A stretch of 64,000 nt of DNA from Oscillatoria sp. FACHB-1406 (GTDB lineage Bacteria > Cyanobacteriota > Cyanobacteriia > Cyanobacteriales > Spirulinaceae), in the NCBI RefSeq assembly GCF_014698145.1, contig NZ_JACJSM010000019.1:1-64000 (forward strand), in the 5' to 3' direction. This document shows, piece after piece, positions 29,337 to 37,854 of this stretch. Below the pieces are notes generated by a model. The model did not search any database, had not been told where the DNA came from, and saw only the letters and a list, made by a program, of their open reading frames with translations. Numbering within the stretch: the first letter of the stretch is position 1; the number at the start of each line of letters is the position of its first letter. A program made the position numbers and the translations under genes.

Positions 29337-29828
29337 TTACCAACTCAGAGTCCCCATTCCCCCCTTAAAAGGCCCAACAATATCGTTAGTAATCCAACCG
29401 CCGTAGAAATCTCCTTCCTGCGCTTGGACTCGTTCCCCATCGACATAACAAGCATCTAAAAGACTCGGATAAAAAGCAATACAATCCTTCAGGGCGGCAA
29501 AGCGTTCCGTCGGGCTAGGATAATTCCATCCTACATTAGGAATTTTCCGGTCTTCCGCCAGCAAAGTGTAATAACGAGCAACCCCCTTCCACTCGCAGAA
29601 AGTTTGTCGAGGAGAAAGCGTGAGATATTCCATTTTGATATCGGTCGCGGGAATATAGTAACCGGGCGGATGACTGGTTTCTAAAACTCGGTAAGTTTTG
29701 GTACTATCGGCAAGCGTTATGCCGTTAAAAATCACTTGAATGTGTTTTGTGGAAGGTTCGAGGCGCGGGGGGCGCGGGTAGTCCCACACAGACTCTTGAC
29801 CGGGCTTAGGTTCGATCCGTTTAAACAT
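29337..29828 (-). CDS. DUF427 domain protein
   Basis: A 163-residue protein of the DUF427 family. Typical features are the opening ESVWDYPRPPRLEPS, the segment VLETSHPPGYYIP, TFCEWKGVARYYTL, VGWNYPSP and a C-terminal GDFYGGWIT. These small beta-rich proteins occur widely in bacteria and fungi; their biochemical role is not established. It lies 18 bp from the end of the convergent histidine kinase and is followed upstream by an intergenic inverted repeat. No signal peptide. Confidence 0.88.
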   Translation of the reverse strand: MFKRIEPKPGQESVWDYPRPPRLEPSTKHIQVIFNGITLADSTKTYRVLETSHPPGYYIPATDIKMEYLTLSPRQTFCEWKGVARYYTLLAEDRKIPNVGWNYPSPTERFAALKDCIAFYPSLLDACYVDGERVQAQEGDFYGGWITNDIVGPFKGGMGTLSW

Positions 29829-29895
29829 CAGAAATTAATAACGATGAATGAAGAGTTATCAGAGGCATAACGCATTCAATCATAACTCTTCATCC

Positions 29896-29970
29896 GTGAG
29901 TTCGACGGAACCTGAAAACCTGCTTCTTTCATGGCAAGGCTCAAAATTCAGGTTTTCCATCGAACTCGCG
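29896..29970. repeat. Imperfect inverted repeat, intergenic
   Basis: GAGTTCGACGGAA near 29898 pairs with TTCCATCGAACTC near 29955-29967 (one mismatch), and CCTGAAAACCTG is partly repeated inside the arm. It fills most of the gap between the DUF427 gene start and the Coq4-like gene stop. It may form a hairpin that ends the Coq4-like transcript or may be a mobile palindromic repeat. Confidence 0.55.
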
Positions 29971-29984
29971 TATAATACGTCCTG

Positions 29985-30563
29985 TTAAAAAGGAACAACA
30001 CCGAGCTTATTGCGAACTTCGCCCAGCGGCGTTGTCCAGTCTTCTTCAATGTTCCATTCAACCAAACGATCGCTCAATCGACTGTAATGAATTGCCTTCA
30101 GGATATCGCCCAAACTGCATCGTCTAGTTAAAAGTCCGAGCAGTACGAGAACAGCGCAGGAAGGACGAAATAATTGCGCGCGGGTGAATGCTTGGAGGAT
30201 AAGTTCGTCTTCAGCAGAGGGAGATAATCCCGTTAAAACGTGCCAAACATCGTGGCTGCGCTGAATCCAATCCCCGGAGTTGAGCGGTTCAAAGCCATGT
30301 TCGTCAAGAAAGCGGGCAACTTCGCGTCCTAGGGTTCCCTGGGGTAAATGACGCAACTGGTTTAAATCGAGTTCTAAAGGTTGTTCGGGCTTGATTTGGG
30401 GGTTAATTGTTTGGGCAAGTTGTAAGATAAATTTCAGACCTTGAGTAGCCACAGATCGATCCTCCTCGGGTAGATAAAGTAGAGATGCTCCCCGATGAGA
30501 AGGATTCAAGAGTTTACGAGAGCGAACGCGAGATAATTGCGCTTGCATACTGTAAAACCACAA
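29985..30563 (-). CDS. Coq4-family protein
   Basis: A 192-residue protein with the Coq4 metal motif HDxxH-x11-E: H104, D105, H108 and E120 (SHDVWHVL ... SAEDE). Coq4 in eukaryotes acts in ubiquinone synthesis, where it supports decarboxylation and hydroxylation of the ring and organises the enzyme complex. Cyanobacteria make plastoquinone rather than ubiquinone, so the role here is uncertain; a quinone-related or lipid-binding function is a reasonable guess. It may start at the first ATG (30563) or at an ATG five codons later. Single gene, leftward. Confidence 0.8.
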   Translation of the reverse strand: MWFYSMQAQLSRVRSRKLLNPSHRGASLLYLPEEDRSVATQGLKFILQLAQTINPQIKPEQPLELDLNQLRHLPQGTLGREVARFLDEHGFEPLNSGDWIQRSHDVWHVLTGLSPSAEDELILQAFTRAQLFRPSCAVLVLLGLLTRRCSLGDILKAIHYSRLSDRLVEWNIEEDWTTPLGEVRNKLGVVPF

Positions 30564-30646
30564 CAGTGAAGATTGAAATTCAGGAAAAAATTTGTGAAGT
30601 TTAGGGAGAATATTTTAAGTTTTCCGATTCGGTATCTTGCCTGTCG

Positions 30647-30679
30647 CGCTCCCGCAGAGGTTCCGCGTAGCGGCGCGCC
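30647..30679. repeat. Small dispersed palindromic repeat (second copy)
   Basis: Contains CCCGCAGAGG and TTCCGCGTAGCGGCGC. Its reverse complement matches the repeat found in frame at 4508-4541 in the kinase gene. Here it sits in the spacer between the Coq4-like and LuxR-type genes. Confidence 0.7.
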
Positions 30680-30790
30680 AAAACCCGTTCGCTCGCCGCA
30701 AGTACCGGAACGCCGTCTCGATTGACCTCACGTAAAGTGTCGGTTTTTGTAACAAACGAGATGCTCCCACTTCCTTAGAAAAATGGCGAT

Positions 30791-31375
30791 TTAGTCCTCA
30801 GAATCATGATTTTTCTTTCCGAAGAAGGCTTTTTGCTTAACTCTGATATTTTTCAGATGTTTTTTGACCGTATTTTCTGAAATATACAGTTTTGCACCGA
30901 TTTCTTTATAGGAGTAGTGGGCGCATCGCAGCGACCAGACTTCAGTTTCTCGTGGCGTGAGACCGTACTTTTCGCTGTCGTCAATTTCAGGCTTTTGTAG
31001 GGGGTGGCAGCTATCCTCGAGGGTGATGGAAACATAGGCGGGTTCGTTGGCTTCCCACTGTACCCACCGTCCGCGCAGGCGCAATGTATTGGAGGGCGAA
31101 GCGTTTACTTCAGACTCGATGGCTAAAATGCGATCGCCCCAAAGCTGATGTCCTTCGATTAAAGCGTGACAGATCTGTAAAATCGCTTGGGGAATGCCGT
31201 AGGGATGAGCGGGATTAGGGGGGAGTTGCTGGCACAACGTCCGAGCTTTTTTGTTAGCATGGATGAGTTCGCCGCGATCGCTGAAAATGGCGATACCATC
31301 AACGAGACCTTCGAGGATGGCTTGGAGAAAGATCGGTCGATCCATTGGGATAGAGATGGGTACGCTGACAAACAC
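30791..31375 (-). CDS. PAS-LuxR transcriptional regulator
   Basis: 194 residues. The N-terminal half (ILEGLVDGIAIFSDRGELIHANKKAR) has the form of a PAS sensor. The C-terminal 60 residues form a LuxR/GerE DNA-binding domain: LTPRETEVWSLRCAHYSYKEIGAKLYISENTVKKHLKNI. There is no receiver domain, so control is probably through the PAS domain rather than phosphorylation. The GTG at 31375 opens the frame; an ATG ten codons later (31345) is the alternative start. Target genes are unknown. A SD-like GGAG lies upstream. Confidence 0.87.
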   Translation of the reverse strand: MFVSVPISIPMDRPIFLQAILEGLVDGIAIFSDRGELIHANKKARTLCQQLPPNPAHPYGIPQAILQICHALIEGHQLWGDRILAIESEVNASPSNTLRLRGRWVQWEANEPAYVSITLEDSCHPLQKPEIDDSEKYGLTPRETEVWSLRCAHYSYKEIGAKLYISENTVKKHLKNIRVKQKAFFGKKNHDSED

Positions 31376-31631
31376 AGATTGAGTCTCCTTGAATTGCTGC
31401 TTCTTAGATACCGCGTCCCGATCGCTTCGCCAGAGTTGCTAAGGCGCGATCCGTTTTGCGGATTCTGTCGGGCGGGTGCTTTTGTGAATTTCTGATGAAT
31501 CCATTCTCTGGAAACAGATTAGGTAACTGCAAGGAGGGGAGGTTAGTCAGAGGTGGCAACCCGTTCTTCTGCGAACCCCCCTGAAGTAAGGTGAAGTTTT
31601 TTAAAAAGAGCGGGGTGCAAGCGCGCTTAAA

Positions 31632-32756
31632 ATGAAAGGTATCGAGCCGCCTATCCTTTCTCAACTCATGACCGCTCCCAACCTCCAGCGCCCCTCCGAT
31701 TCCGAAATAGCGCCCGAATTCATCGATCTCTGGTTTGCGCCCGAGCGTCAGTCAGAGCAAGTTGCACTCTTAATGAACCCCGCACGCCGTCCCGTCGGCT
31801 TAACCCGCTGTCGCGCTGAATATTTCGTGCGTCTGTGGATTTATCTCTTTCTCAAGCAGCACCAAGCCGTCGAACCCGCTCTCCAACGCCCTTTACCCGA
31901 ACTGAAACTGCCGGAAGGCTGGATTTCTTGTACCCATCGCGAAGCAGCGGCGGTTTTCTATGCGGGGAAGGAACGGGGTAGCGAACGTTCGGCGGGAATG
32001 ATTCTCGATAAGTTAGTCGCGCTGGGGTTAATTAATAAAGAATTTGACGGCAACACGATTTCTTTGCAAGTCAACCCCTTACCCCAACTCGCCGCTTCCC
32101 CAGCAGTGCAAAGCGCCTTAACGTTTCAAGTCGATGACTTCGATGCTCGAAGCGATGCTATTCTCGTTGCTAATTTTTTGGCCCGAAACTATAACTGGAT
32201 GAATAACAACACGGCAGCAGTTCCCCATCGCATTGCTCGCCGTCTGCGTCAGTGGGCGCGCCAATATCCTCGGGGAATGCGGGTGTTGCGGCGTTGCGAT
32301 AATTCTAATCCCGTTGGTTTCTATGTCTTTTATCCTACGTCAGTGGAATCGGAGCAGAACTTTTTTCTACCGCCCCGCATCAGCCTGCATTTGAGTTCGA
32401 CGGAAGAAGAAGATCCGATTGCTGTCGCGCCCATCGGCGATCTCGATTGTACTGCCATTTTTATCCGCAGTTGGTCGATAGACAGTCCTTATATGAAGTA
32501 TCCTCAAGCGTGTCAATTAGCCGAAGATTGCCAACAAACCGTCCGTCGAATGCAGGAAGATTTTCCGAACTTGTGCGATATTTTTGGTCTGACAATTCAT
32601 CCGATTTTGGAGCAATTGGCGGCGGCGATGGGCTTCCAAAAGACGCATAAAGATATCGTTGTTGGGATTTCTTGGATGTATCAGTCGATCGATCGCTTAA
32701 TCGCATTGGACGTTCAGAAAGCCTTATCAAGTGTTGAATTCTTACAGAGTAAGTAA
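31632..32756 (+). CDS. Conserved cyanobacterial protein of unknown function
   Basis: A 374-residue soluble protein that I cannot assign to a named family. It has a tryptophan- and arginine-rich middle (RCRAEYFVRLWIYLFLKQ, RRLRQWARQYPRGMRVLRR) and several predicted helices, one of which (HREAAAVFYAGKERGSERSAGMILDKLVALGLINK) resembles a winged-helix segment, so nucleic acid binding is possible. No signal peptide or membrane helix. An alternative ATG lies 12 codons downstream (31668). The flanking genes give no functional hint. Confidence 0.75.
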   Translation: MKGIEPPILSQLMTAPNLQRPSDSEIAPEFIDLWFAPERQSEQVALLMNPARRPVGLTRCRAEYFVRLWIYLFLKQHQAVEPALQRPLPELKLPEGWISCTHREAAAVFYAGKERGSERSAGMILDKLVALGLINKEFDGNTISLQVNPLPQLAASPAVQSALTFQVDDFDARSDAILVANFLARNYNWMNNNTAAVPHRIARRLRQWARQYPRGMRVLRRCDNSNPVGFYVFYPTSVESEQNFFLPPRISLHLSSTEEEDPIAVAPIGDLDCTAIFIRSWSIDSPYMKYPQACQLAEDCQQTVRRMQEDFPNLCDIFGLTIHPILEQLAAAMGFQKTHKDIVVGISWMYQSIDRLIALDVQKALSSVEFLQSK

Positions 32757-33085
32757 GAAGCTAGTGCCGCCGAACTTTGGCGCGAAGGATGTCAATTAAA
32801 ATTAAGCTGACATTAAAAAATGTTAAAGGCGATTTTTTGGAGGAGTGCTGCAAAGTTTCCTTAAATAGCGCCGATTTCAGCAAAAAAAAGCACAGAAGAA
32901 ACGATCGAGACTGGCTTGGGATCGCTGCTAATATAGTCAATATTGATTTGCTTTCTAAGTTTATATTGAGATAAAGGTAAAGCTCTATTCAGTAGAAATA
33001 CGGGAAGCTGTATCGGTGGAATTCCGGATAGTTTTGTCTTTAGTGTAACTTTTTTATTTATTTTTTTGAAAAGGGGATAATAGTA
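32757..33085. other. AT-rich intergenic region
   Basis: About 330 bp between the unknown-function gene and the small zinc-ribbon gene. It contains poly-A/T stretches near 33046-33068 just before the small gene, consistent with a promoter or leader. No protein or RNA gene was recognised. Confidence 0.35.
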
Positions 33086-33262
33086 ATGAAAACAATTGTT
33101 AAAGTTTGCTGTCCGAATTGTGGAAGTCGTGCAGAACGGCATTACATTAAGCCGAGTTCTATCGTACAGACGCAATGCTCGACTTGCGATTATCTGATGG
33201 TTAGTTGCGCGCGAACCGGAAGAGTTGTCGAAGCGTATGCTCCCGGTATTGCGATGCGGTGA
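33086..33262 (+). CDS. Small zinc-ribbon protein
   Basis: A 58-residue protein beginning MKTIVKVCCPNCGSRAERH, with a second Cys pair in QCSTCDYLMVSC and the ending GRVVEAYAPGIAMR. Two CxxC pairs about 24 residues apart form a zinc ribbon. Near-identical small proteins are widespread in cyanobacteria and are sometimes mislabelled as PriA helicase because they resemble the zinc-binding part of PriA. The spacing, start ATG and lack of internal stops support a real gene. It is a free-standing unit between a gene of unknown function and the convergent LapA-like gene. The function is unknown. Confidence 0.85.
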   Translation: MKTIVKVCCPNCGSRAERHYIKPSSIVQTQCSTCDYLMVSCARTGRVVEAYAPGIAMR

Positions 33263-33301
33263 TACTAATTCTAGATAATGTTGCGATCGCCCCTCTTAAT
33301 T

Positions 33302-33934
33302 TTAAGCATCGCGATCGCGGAATTGTTGTCGATACTCCGACTCAAATTCATCATCATCAAAACCCCAATCTTCATCGCTGACAGAGTTTGCAGGTTTTTC
33401 GGAAATGGGAGGATCGATAACCCGATAATTGGCATCGAAGACTGTATTATCCGTCGGTACCGATTCGCGACGCTCTCGCGGTGGATTGGGTGGGGTGACG
33501 GGCGGTTTGGGGCGCATTTCTTTGCGGGGACTGGGCTTAGCGCGCGCTACGGGTTCGTCCCAGCTTTCATTACGCGGGGTTGAGGGGGCATCCCAATCTG
33601 AGTTAGGAGATTGAGGCGGACGTACAGAGTCTCGAACTCGTTCGGGGGGACGTTGGGGAATCGGTTCTCGCGCATCCGGCGGTAAATCCCCTTCTCGACG
33701 CGGCGATTTTGAAGGGGGAGGAGGATCGGCGCGCAGGGCAAATTTTGGGCGATAGTTGAGTAATTGTAAGATTGTACTGGTGAGAATGCCCGCCGCGATC
33801 GCGCCCGCCATCCACACTGCAACCGGCAGTGCGGGTAGTGCGTAACCAAACAGCATTAACGCCTGAAACTGTCCGTTCTGGAGAACTAGCAGAACTACGC
33901 CTCCTACTAGAACCAGTAAAATAAAAAGTCTCAT
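33302..33934 (-). CDS. LapA-like membrane protein
   Basis: A 210-residue protein. Residues 1-60 contain two hydrophobic helices (LFILLVLVGGVVLLVLQNG and a second ending at LQLLNYRP) that match the LapA/DUF1049 arrangement. The rest is a proline-, arginine- and aspartate-rich, probably disordered cytoplasmic tail ending EDWGFDDDEFESEYRQQF. In proteobacteria LapA helps regulate lipopolysaccharide synthesis; in cyanobacteria the role is unknown. The start is followed on the upstream side by a short AT-rich tandem repeat. Confidence 0.8.
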   Translation of the reverse strand: MRLFILLVLVGGVVLLVLQNGQFQALMLFGYALPALPVAVWMAGAIAAGILTSTILQLLNYRPKFALRADPPPPSKSPRREGDLPPDAREPIPQRPPERVRDSVRPPQSPNSDWDAPSTPRNESWDEPVARAKPSPRKEMRPKPPVTPPNPPRERRESVPTDNTVFDANYRVIDPPISEKPANSVSDEDWGFDDDEFESEYRQQFRDRDA

Positions 33935-33938
33935 CGGA

Positions 33939-34058
33939 ATTAAAAATTAAAAGTTAAAAATTAAAAAATTGGAACTCAGTGAGTTTTTGCATTCTCCCAA
34001 TCCATCATTTATAATTTATCCCCCATTCATAACTCATAATTCATAATTCATCACTCAT
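33939..34058. repeat. Short tandem AT-rich repeats
   Basis: AATTAAAAATTAAAA-type units (33939-33971) and CATAACTCATAATTCATAATTC-like units (34027-34055) lie between the LapA-like and ubiX genes. Similar heptamer tracts recur at 36529, 38577, 43730, 44977 and 60290. Confidence 0.6.
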
Positions 34059-34656
34059 TCTTCCAACGGGACAGAGGAACGCAATCAATCTCGAACGAAT
34101 CCAAAGCGCGCGCTACTACAAAATCTACCAAATCTTCAATCGTTTGGGGGTTATGATACCAAGCTGGAATCGCTGGAACGATTCTCACGCCGACCTCTGC
34201 TAGGGCTGTTAAGTTGCGTAAATGAATGAGACTGAAAGGTGTTTCGCGCGGGACTAACACTAATTTTTTGCCTTCCTTAATTTGAACGTCGGCAGCGCGT
34301 TCTAATAAGTCGGAACTCAAACCGGCGGCAATTTTCGCAACCGTACTCATGCTGCACGGCATTACTAACATTCCCAAGGTACGAAACGAACCGCTGGCAA
34401 TATTCGCCCCGACATCATCGTAGCGGTGGCAGCGCAACTTGCCGCCCGTTGCTACTCCTGCCCGCTCGCGCCAGAACTGTTCCTGTTCGTCGGGATCGGG
34501 GGGCATTCGCGTTTGGGATTCTTCTTGCCAAACGCGATAACTCGCCCTCGAAGCGACTAATTCGACTTGGTAGTCTGCCTCGAGTAAATATTTAACGGCG
34601 CGCACGGCGTAAATTAAGCCGCTCGCACCACTGACACCAAGCACTAATGGTTTCAT
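34051..34656 (-). CDS. ubiX: Flavin prenyltransferase UbiX
   Basis: About 201 residues from MKPLVLGVSGASGLIYAVRAVKYLL. UbiX joins dimethylallyl phosphate to FMN to make the prenylated FMN cofactor used by UbiD-type decarboxylases. The flavoprotein motif GVSGASG, the PCSMSTVAKIAAGLSSDLLERAADV segment and LVPRETPFSLIHLRNL are characteristic. An upstream ATG (34680) extends the frame by eight residues, but the homology begins at the chosen start. The matching UbiD is not in the window. Confidence 0.95.
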   Translation of the reverse strand: MKPLVLGVSGASGLIYAVRAVKYLLEADYQVELVASRASYRVWQEESQTRMPPDPDEQEQFWRERAGVATGGKLRCHRYDDVGANIASGSFRTLGMLVMPCSMSTVAKIAAGLSSDLLERAADVQIKEGKKLVLVPRETPFSLIHLRNLTALAEVGVRIVPAIPAWYHNPQTIEDLVDFVVARALDSFEIDCVPLSRWKNE

Positions 34657-34785
34657 TAATTTGGCGATCGCAGATCGCATTTCACAAACACAATCGTATC
34701 GATAAAAGAAGTCCTGAAACCTCCTAGAGAGCCGGTCAACGACTCGCTCTTGACAAAATGGACGTGGTGGGAATTGCTAGCTGCG

Positions 34786-34818
34786 GGGGCGAAAATCTAA
34801 TTCGCCCCTATTTTTTGG
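34786..34818 (+). repeat. Inverted repeat GGGGCGAA/TTCGCCCC with T-run
   Basis: GGGGCGAA (34786-34793) pairs with TTCGCCCC (34801-34808), loop 7 nt, followed by TATTTTTT on the plus strand. No plus-strand gene ends here, so despite its terminator look it may be a dispersed repeat; a related stem lies at 12832-12858. Confidence 0.45.
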
Positions 34819-34877
34819 CTTTCAGTTAAAGAGAGGGAATACTCCCCCTACACCTGTTAACAGTTCGCTGTTAACGA

Positions 34878-35411
34878 TTAACTGCTCAGATAGCCCAGTT
34901 CTTTCAACTTATCGAACACTTTAGCGACGCTTTCCTCTAATTCTTCCTTATCGGTGCGGCATTCGATTTCGGGGTTGAGGGGGGGTTCGTAGGGATCGTC
35001 AATGCCGGTAAATCCTTTGATTTCGCCCGCTCTGGCTCGTTTGTAAAGCCCTTTTACATCTCGCGACTCGCAAACTTCTAGGGGAGCATTGACAAAGACT
35101 TCTACAAAATCGCCGATGCGCCCGCGCACTTCATCGCGAATTTCCCGATAAGGAGAAATTGCCGAGACGATAACGATAACATCATTGCGGGTTAATAGAT
35201 GGGCGACAAAGCCGATGCGTCGGATATTTTCATCGCGATCTTCTTTGCTAAATCCTAGCCCTTTTGTCAGGTTTTGACGCACGATATCGCCGTCTAATAC
35301 CTCGAATTTATAACCTTGCGATCGCAGCTTCTCGGAAACCGCTTCGCTAATCGTCGTTTTTCCTGCCCCGCTCAATCCTGTAAACCAGAGCGTAACGCCA
35401 CGTTGCTCCAT
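34878..35411 (-). CDS. cysC: Adenylyl-sulfate kinase
   Basis: A 177-residue APS kinase that phosphorylates adenosine 5'-phosphosulfate to PAPS. The P-loop GLSGAGKT is at residues 12-19. LDGDIVRQNLTKGLGFSKEDRDENIRRIGF, ISPYREIRDEVR and the end segment GFTGIDDPYEPPLNPEI are typical. It is a stand-alone CysC rather than a CysNC fusion. It lies 61 bp downstream of a UDP-glucuronate-4-epimerase-like gene on the same strand, a pairing that could serve sulfated polysaccharide synthesis, although PAPS is also used in sulfate assimilation. Confidence 0.96.
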   Translation of the reverse strand: MEQRGVTLWFTGLSGAGKTTISEAVSEKLRSQGYKFEVLDGDIVRQNLTKGLGFSKEDRDENIRRIGFVAHLLTRNDVIVIVSAISPYREIRDEVRGRIGDFVEVFVNAPLEVCESRDVKGLYKRARAGEIKGFTGIDDPYEPPLNPEIECRTDKEELEESVAKVFDKLKELGYLSS

Positions 35412-35472
35412 GAACTGTATCCTCGAACGAACAAACTAAAATGGGGGCAAACGGTTTACCTGCCCTTCACCA

Positions 35473-36453
35473 TTAAACGCCATAATAGGATCGATACCAA
35501 GCTACAAATCGTTCGATTCCGGTTTCAATAGGCGTGTCCGGGCGAAATCCCACATCTGCCATCAACTCGTCAACATCGGCGTAGGTAATGGGAACGTCCC
35601 CGGGCTGCATGGGTAGCATCTTTTTAACTGCCGTTTTCCCCAAGCATTTTTCTAACGTTGCGATCGCGTGCAACAATTCCACCGGTTGATTGTTGCCGAT
35701 ATTATAAACTTTATAGCGCGCGCCGCTATTGCCTTGCGGTTCCGGGACTTTATCCATCACTCGTATCACGCCTTCGACGACATCATCGACGTAGGTGAAA
35801 TCGCGCTGCATCTGCCCTTCATTAAACACCTCAATCGGGCGATCTTCCAAAATCGCTTTAGTGAACATAAACATGGCCATATCGGGACGACCCCACGGCC
35901 CGTAAACTGTAAAAAAGCGCAAACCCGTGGTCGGAATTTGGTACAAATGACTGTAACAGTGCGCCATTAATTCGTTGGCTTTTTTCGAGGCGGCGTACAA
36001 ACTAATGGGCGAATCGACATTATCTTCCACTGAGAACGGAACTTTTTTGTTAACCCCGTACACCGAACTCGAGGAGGCGAAAACAAGATGCTTGACGGAT
36101 TGATGGCGACATCCTTCCAAAAGGTTGACAAATCCCACTAAATTGCTATCGACATAAGCATGGGGATTGGTGAGGGAATAGCGCACGCCCGCTTGTGCTG
36201 CGAGGTTAACGACAACATCAAAAGGTTGCTCGGCAAACAGTTGCGCCATCCCTTCGCGATCGACTAAATCGAGTTCGCAAAAGCGAAAACCATCTTGGGC
36301 AGTGAGTTGATTTAGGCGAGCTTTTTTTAAGGAAACATCGTAATAAGAATTGAGGTTATCGAGACCGATTACTGTATCTCCTCGTTCGAGCAATCGCTGA
36401 CTGAGGTGAAATCCAATGAATCCTGCCGCACCAGTAACTAAAGCTGTAACCAC
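35473..36453 (-). CDS. NAD-dependent epimerase, UDP-glucuronate 4-epimerase-like
   Basis: A 326-residue extended short-chain dehydrogenase. The NAD motif GAAGFIG is at residues 8-14 and the catalytic Tyr153-X3-Lys157 (YAASK) is preceded by FASSSSVYG. The LDNLNSYYDVSLKKARL and YGPWGRPDMAMFMFTKAIL segments are typical of UDP-glucuronate 4-epimerases of the CapI type, which supply UDP-galacturonate for capsule, lipopolysaccharide or extracellular polysaccharide. Substrate is inferred by similarity. It is upstream of cysC, probably in the same transcript. Confidence 0.9.
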   Translation of the reverse strand: MVTALVTGAAGFIGFHLSQRLLERGDTVIGLDNLNSYYDVSLKKARLNQLTAQDGFRFCELDLVDREGMAQLFAEQPFDVVVNLAAQAGVRYSLTNPHAYVDSNLVGFVNLLEGCRHQSVKHLVFASSSSVYGVNKKVPFSVEDNVDSPISLYAASKKANELMAHCYSHLYQIPTTGLRFFTVYGPWGRPDMAMFMFTKAILEDRPIEVFNEGQMQRDFTYVDDVVEGVIRVMDKVPEPQGNSGARYKVYNIGNNQPVELLHAIATLEKCLGKTAVKKMLPMQPGDVPITYADVDELMADVGFRPDTPIETGIERFVAWYRSYYGV

Positions 36454-36756
36454 GCTATATTTCTCAGCAATAATCTTATGATTTCTGTTCTACTGTAGCT
36501 TCTGAGTGAGACAACCGACAAGGTGGTCAATTAAAAATTAAAAATTAATCATTAAAAATTCTTTGCTAGGGCGAGATCGGGCTGTTTCAAAGCCGGATAC
36601 TCTCATTCTCTACGATCCGTATTTCTGGGAAAATTGCTCGACGCGCCCTCGGCAGACTCAAGTGCAATCGCCTTGTCAAGCACTGACTCCATTCCGAAGC
36701 CGTCATGAGAGTAGAGTGAGAACTTCATCCTCAACGACAGTACGATTTCAGAGTCT
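36454..36756. other. Intergenic region with AATTAAAA-type tandem repeat
   Basis: About 300 bp between the divergently facing epimerase start and the leftward pentapeptide stop. The AT-rich tandem repeat (TTAAAAATTAAAAATTAA) occupies 36529-36560. Nothing else was recognised. Confidence 0.45.
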
Positions 36757-37248
36757 CTAAGGACAAAGTAAGGAATCGCGCGTTGCTACACCAGTTTTTG
36801 AGTTAACTCCGGAAGCAATAGCGCACAATTCTTCAATTTGTTTTCCGTCTAAAATTGCATCGGTGAAGTCTGCGCCGGTAATATTAACCTCGTGAAAGGT
36901 AGAAACGAGTAACAGCGTTTCATTAAAAATTGCATCGCTCAAATCAGCGCCGGTAAAGTCTACCCAATCTGCCATGCCATAGCTTAAATCGGCTCCGTGC
37001 AAGTTCGCACCTTTGAGCGAAGAAGTGCTGAAAATCGTACCGCGAACGTCGGCATTGCTAAAGTTTGTTTGCTGCAAATTCGCGTTAGAAAATTCTGCCG
37101 ATCGCAACGTTTGTCCGGAGAAGTCGCGCCCGGGCAGTTCGGCGTTGCTGTAGGAGAGGGGCGGTGGGTAATATTTTGTCGCTTGGGCGAAGGCGGGGGC
37201 GGGAAAAAGAAATAGCGCGATCGCGAGGACAATTCCAATAAGTTTCAT
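36757..37248 (-). CDS. Secreted pentapeptide-repeat protein, lumen type
   Basis: 163 residues with a clear signal peptide (LIGIVLAIALFLFPAPAFA, cleavage expected after AFA). Pentapeptide repeats occupy about residues 35-140 (AEFSNANLQQTNFSNADVRG). The C-terminus LCAIASGVNSKTGVATRDSLLC has two cysteines that could form a disulfide, and the same element ends the neighbouring protein at 37360. Similar proteins occur in the thylakoid lumen or periplasm of cyanobacteria and plants. The function is unknown. It is probably a tandem duplicate of the upstream gene. Confidence 0.9.
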   Translation of the reverse strand: MKLIGIVLAIALFLFPAPAFAQATKYYPPPLSYSNAELPGRDFSGQTLRSAEFSNANLQQTNFSNADVRGTIFSTSSLKGANLHGADLSYGMADWVDFTGADLSDAIFNETLLLVSTFHEVNITGADFTDAILDGKQIEELCAIASGVNSKTGVATRDSLLCP

Positions 37249-37359
37249 TAACCAAACGGGGGAGATTGTGACACTTTCTGGAACCGGAGGCAGATTTGAC
37301 GAAAATTCACCGAGGGCTACGGTTTAATTTTCGCTCAACCTGCCCCTAAAAACATTGCC

Positions 37360-37854
37360 TCAATCGCATTCTAAAGAATAGCGCGTTGCAACTCCCGTAA
37401 TCGAGTTCGTTCCCGAAGCGCGATCGCATAATTTCTTGCGCTGTACGTTATCGAGAACTGCATAGCTAAAATCCGTGCCGGTAATATCGGCATCGTCAAA
37501 CGTCGATCGCAGTAACATCGATTCCACAAACACAGCATCGCGCAGATCCGCACCTTTAAAGTCCGATAAATAAGCGATTCCTTCAGTGAAGTCCGCACCG
37601 CGCCAGTTGCTATTTTTCAGCAGAACGCCGTTGAAAACCGCGCCTTGCATCTGCGCTTTGCTAAAATCTGCCTCTTCAAGCTTAGTTTGGGCAAATTCTG
37701 CCCCTTGTATGTTTTGTCCGGCAAAATCCTTACTGACAACTTTTACGTCGTCGTAGGCGCGGATTGCTGCCGAACTCCCTGCTAGTGCCGGATTCGGCAA
37801 GATCGAGAGAACTAGCACTAACACGCTAGCGATCGCTCCTAACCACTTTTTCAT
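37360..37854 (-). CDS. Secreted pentapeptide-repeat protein, lumen type (paralogue)
   Basis: 164 residues: signal peptide WLGAIASVLVLVLSILPNPALAG, pentapeptide repeats about 45-140, and the C-terminal element LCDRASGTNSITGVATRYSLEC with two cysteines. It is 111 bp upstream of the paralogue at 36757 in the same orientation, so a head-to-tail duplication. The Cys pair and the TGVATR segment are shared. A thylakoid-lumen or periplasmic location is likely, based on similar proteins. Confidence 0.9.
   Translation of the reverse strand: MKKWLGAIASVLVLVLSILPNPALAGSSAAIRAYDDVKVVSKDFAGQNIQGAEFAQTKLEEADFSKAQMQGAVFNGVLLKNSNWRGADFTEGIAYLSDFKGADLRDAVFVESMLLRSTFDDADITGTDFSYAVLDNVQRKKLCDRASGTNSITGVATRYSLECD

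Noticed and set aside
32777-32974. 65-codon frame after the unknown-function gene
   Set aside because: Non-ATG start, AT-rich and lysine-rich translation without features; more likely spacer.
34786-34818. Terminator-like hairpin with T-run
   Set aside because: No plus-strand gene ends upstream of it, and a related stem occurs elsewhere, so I list it as a repeat, not a terminator.
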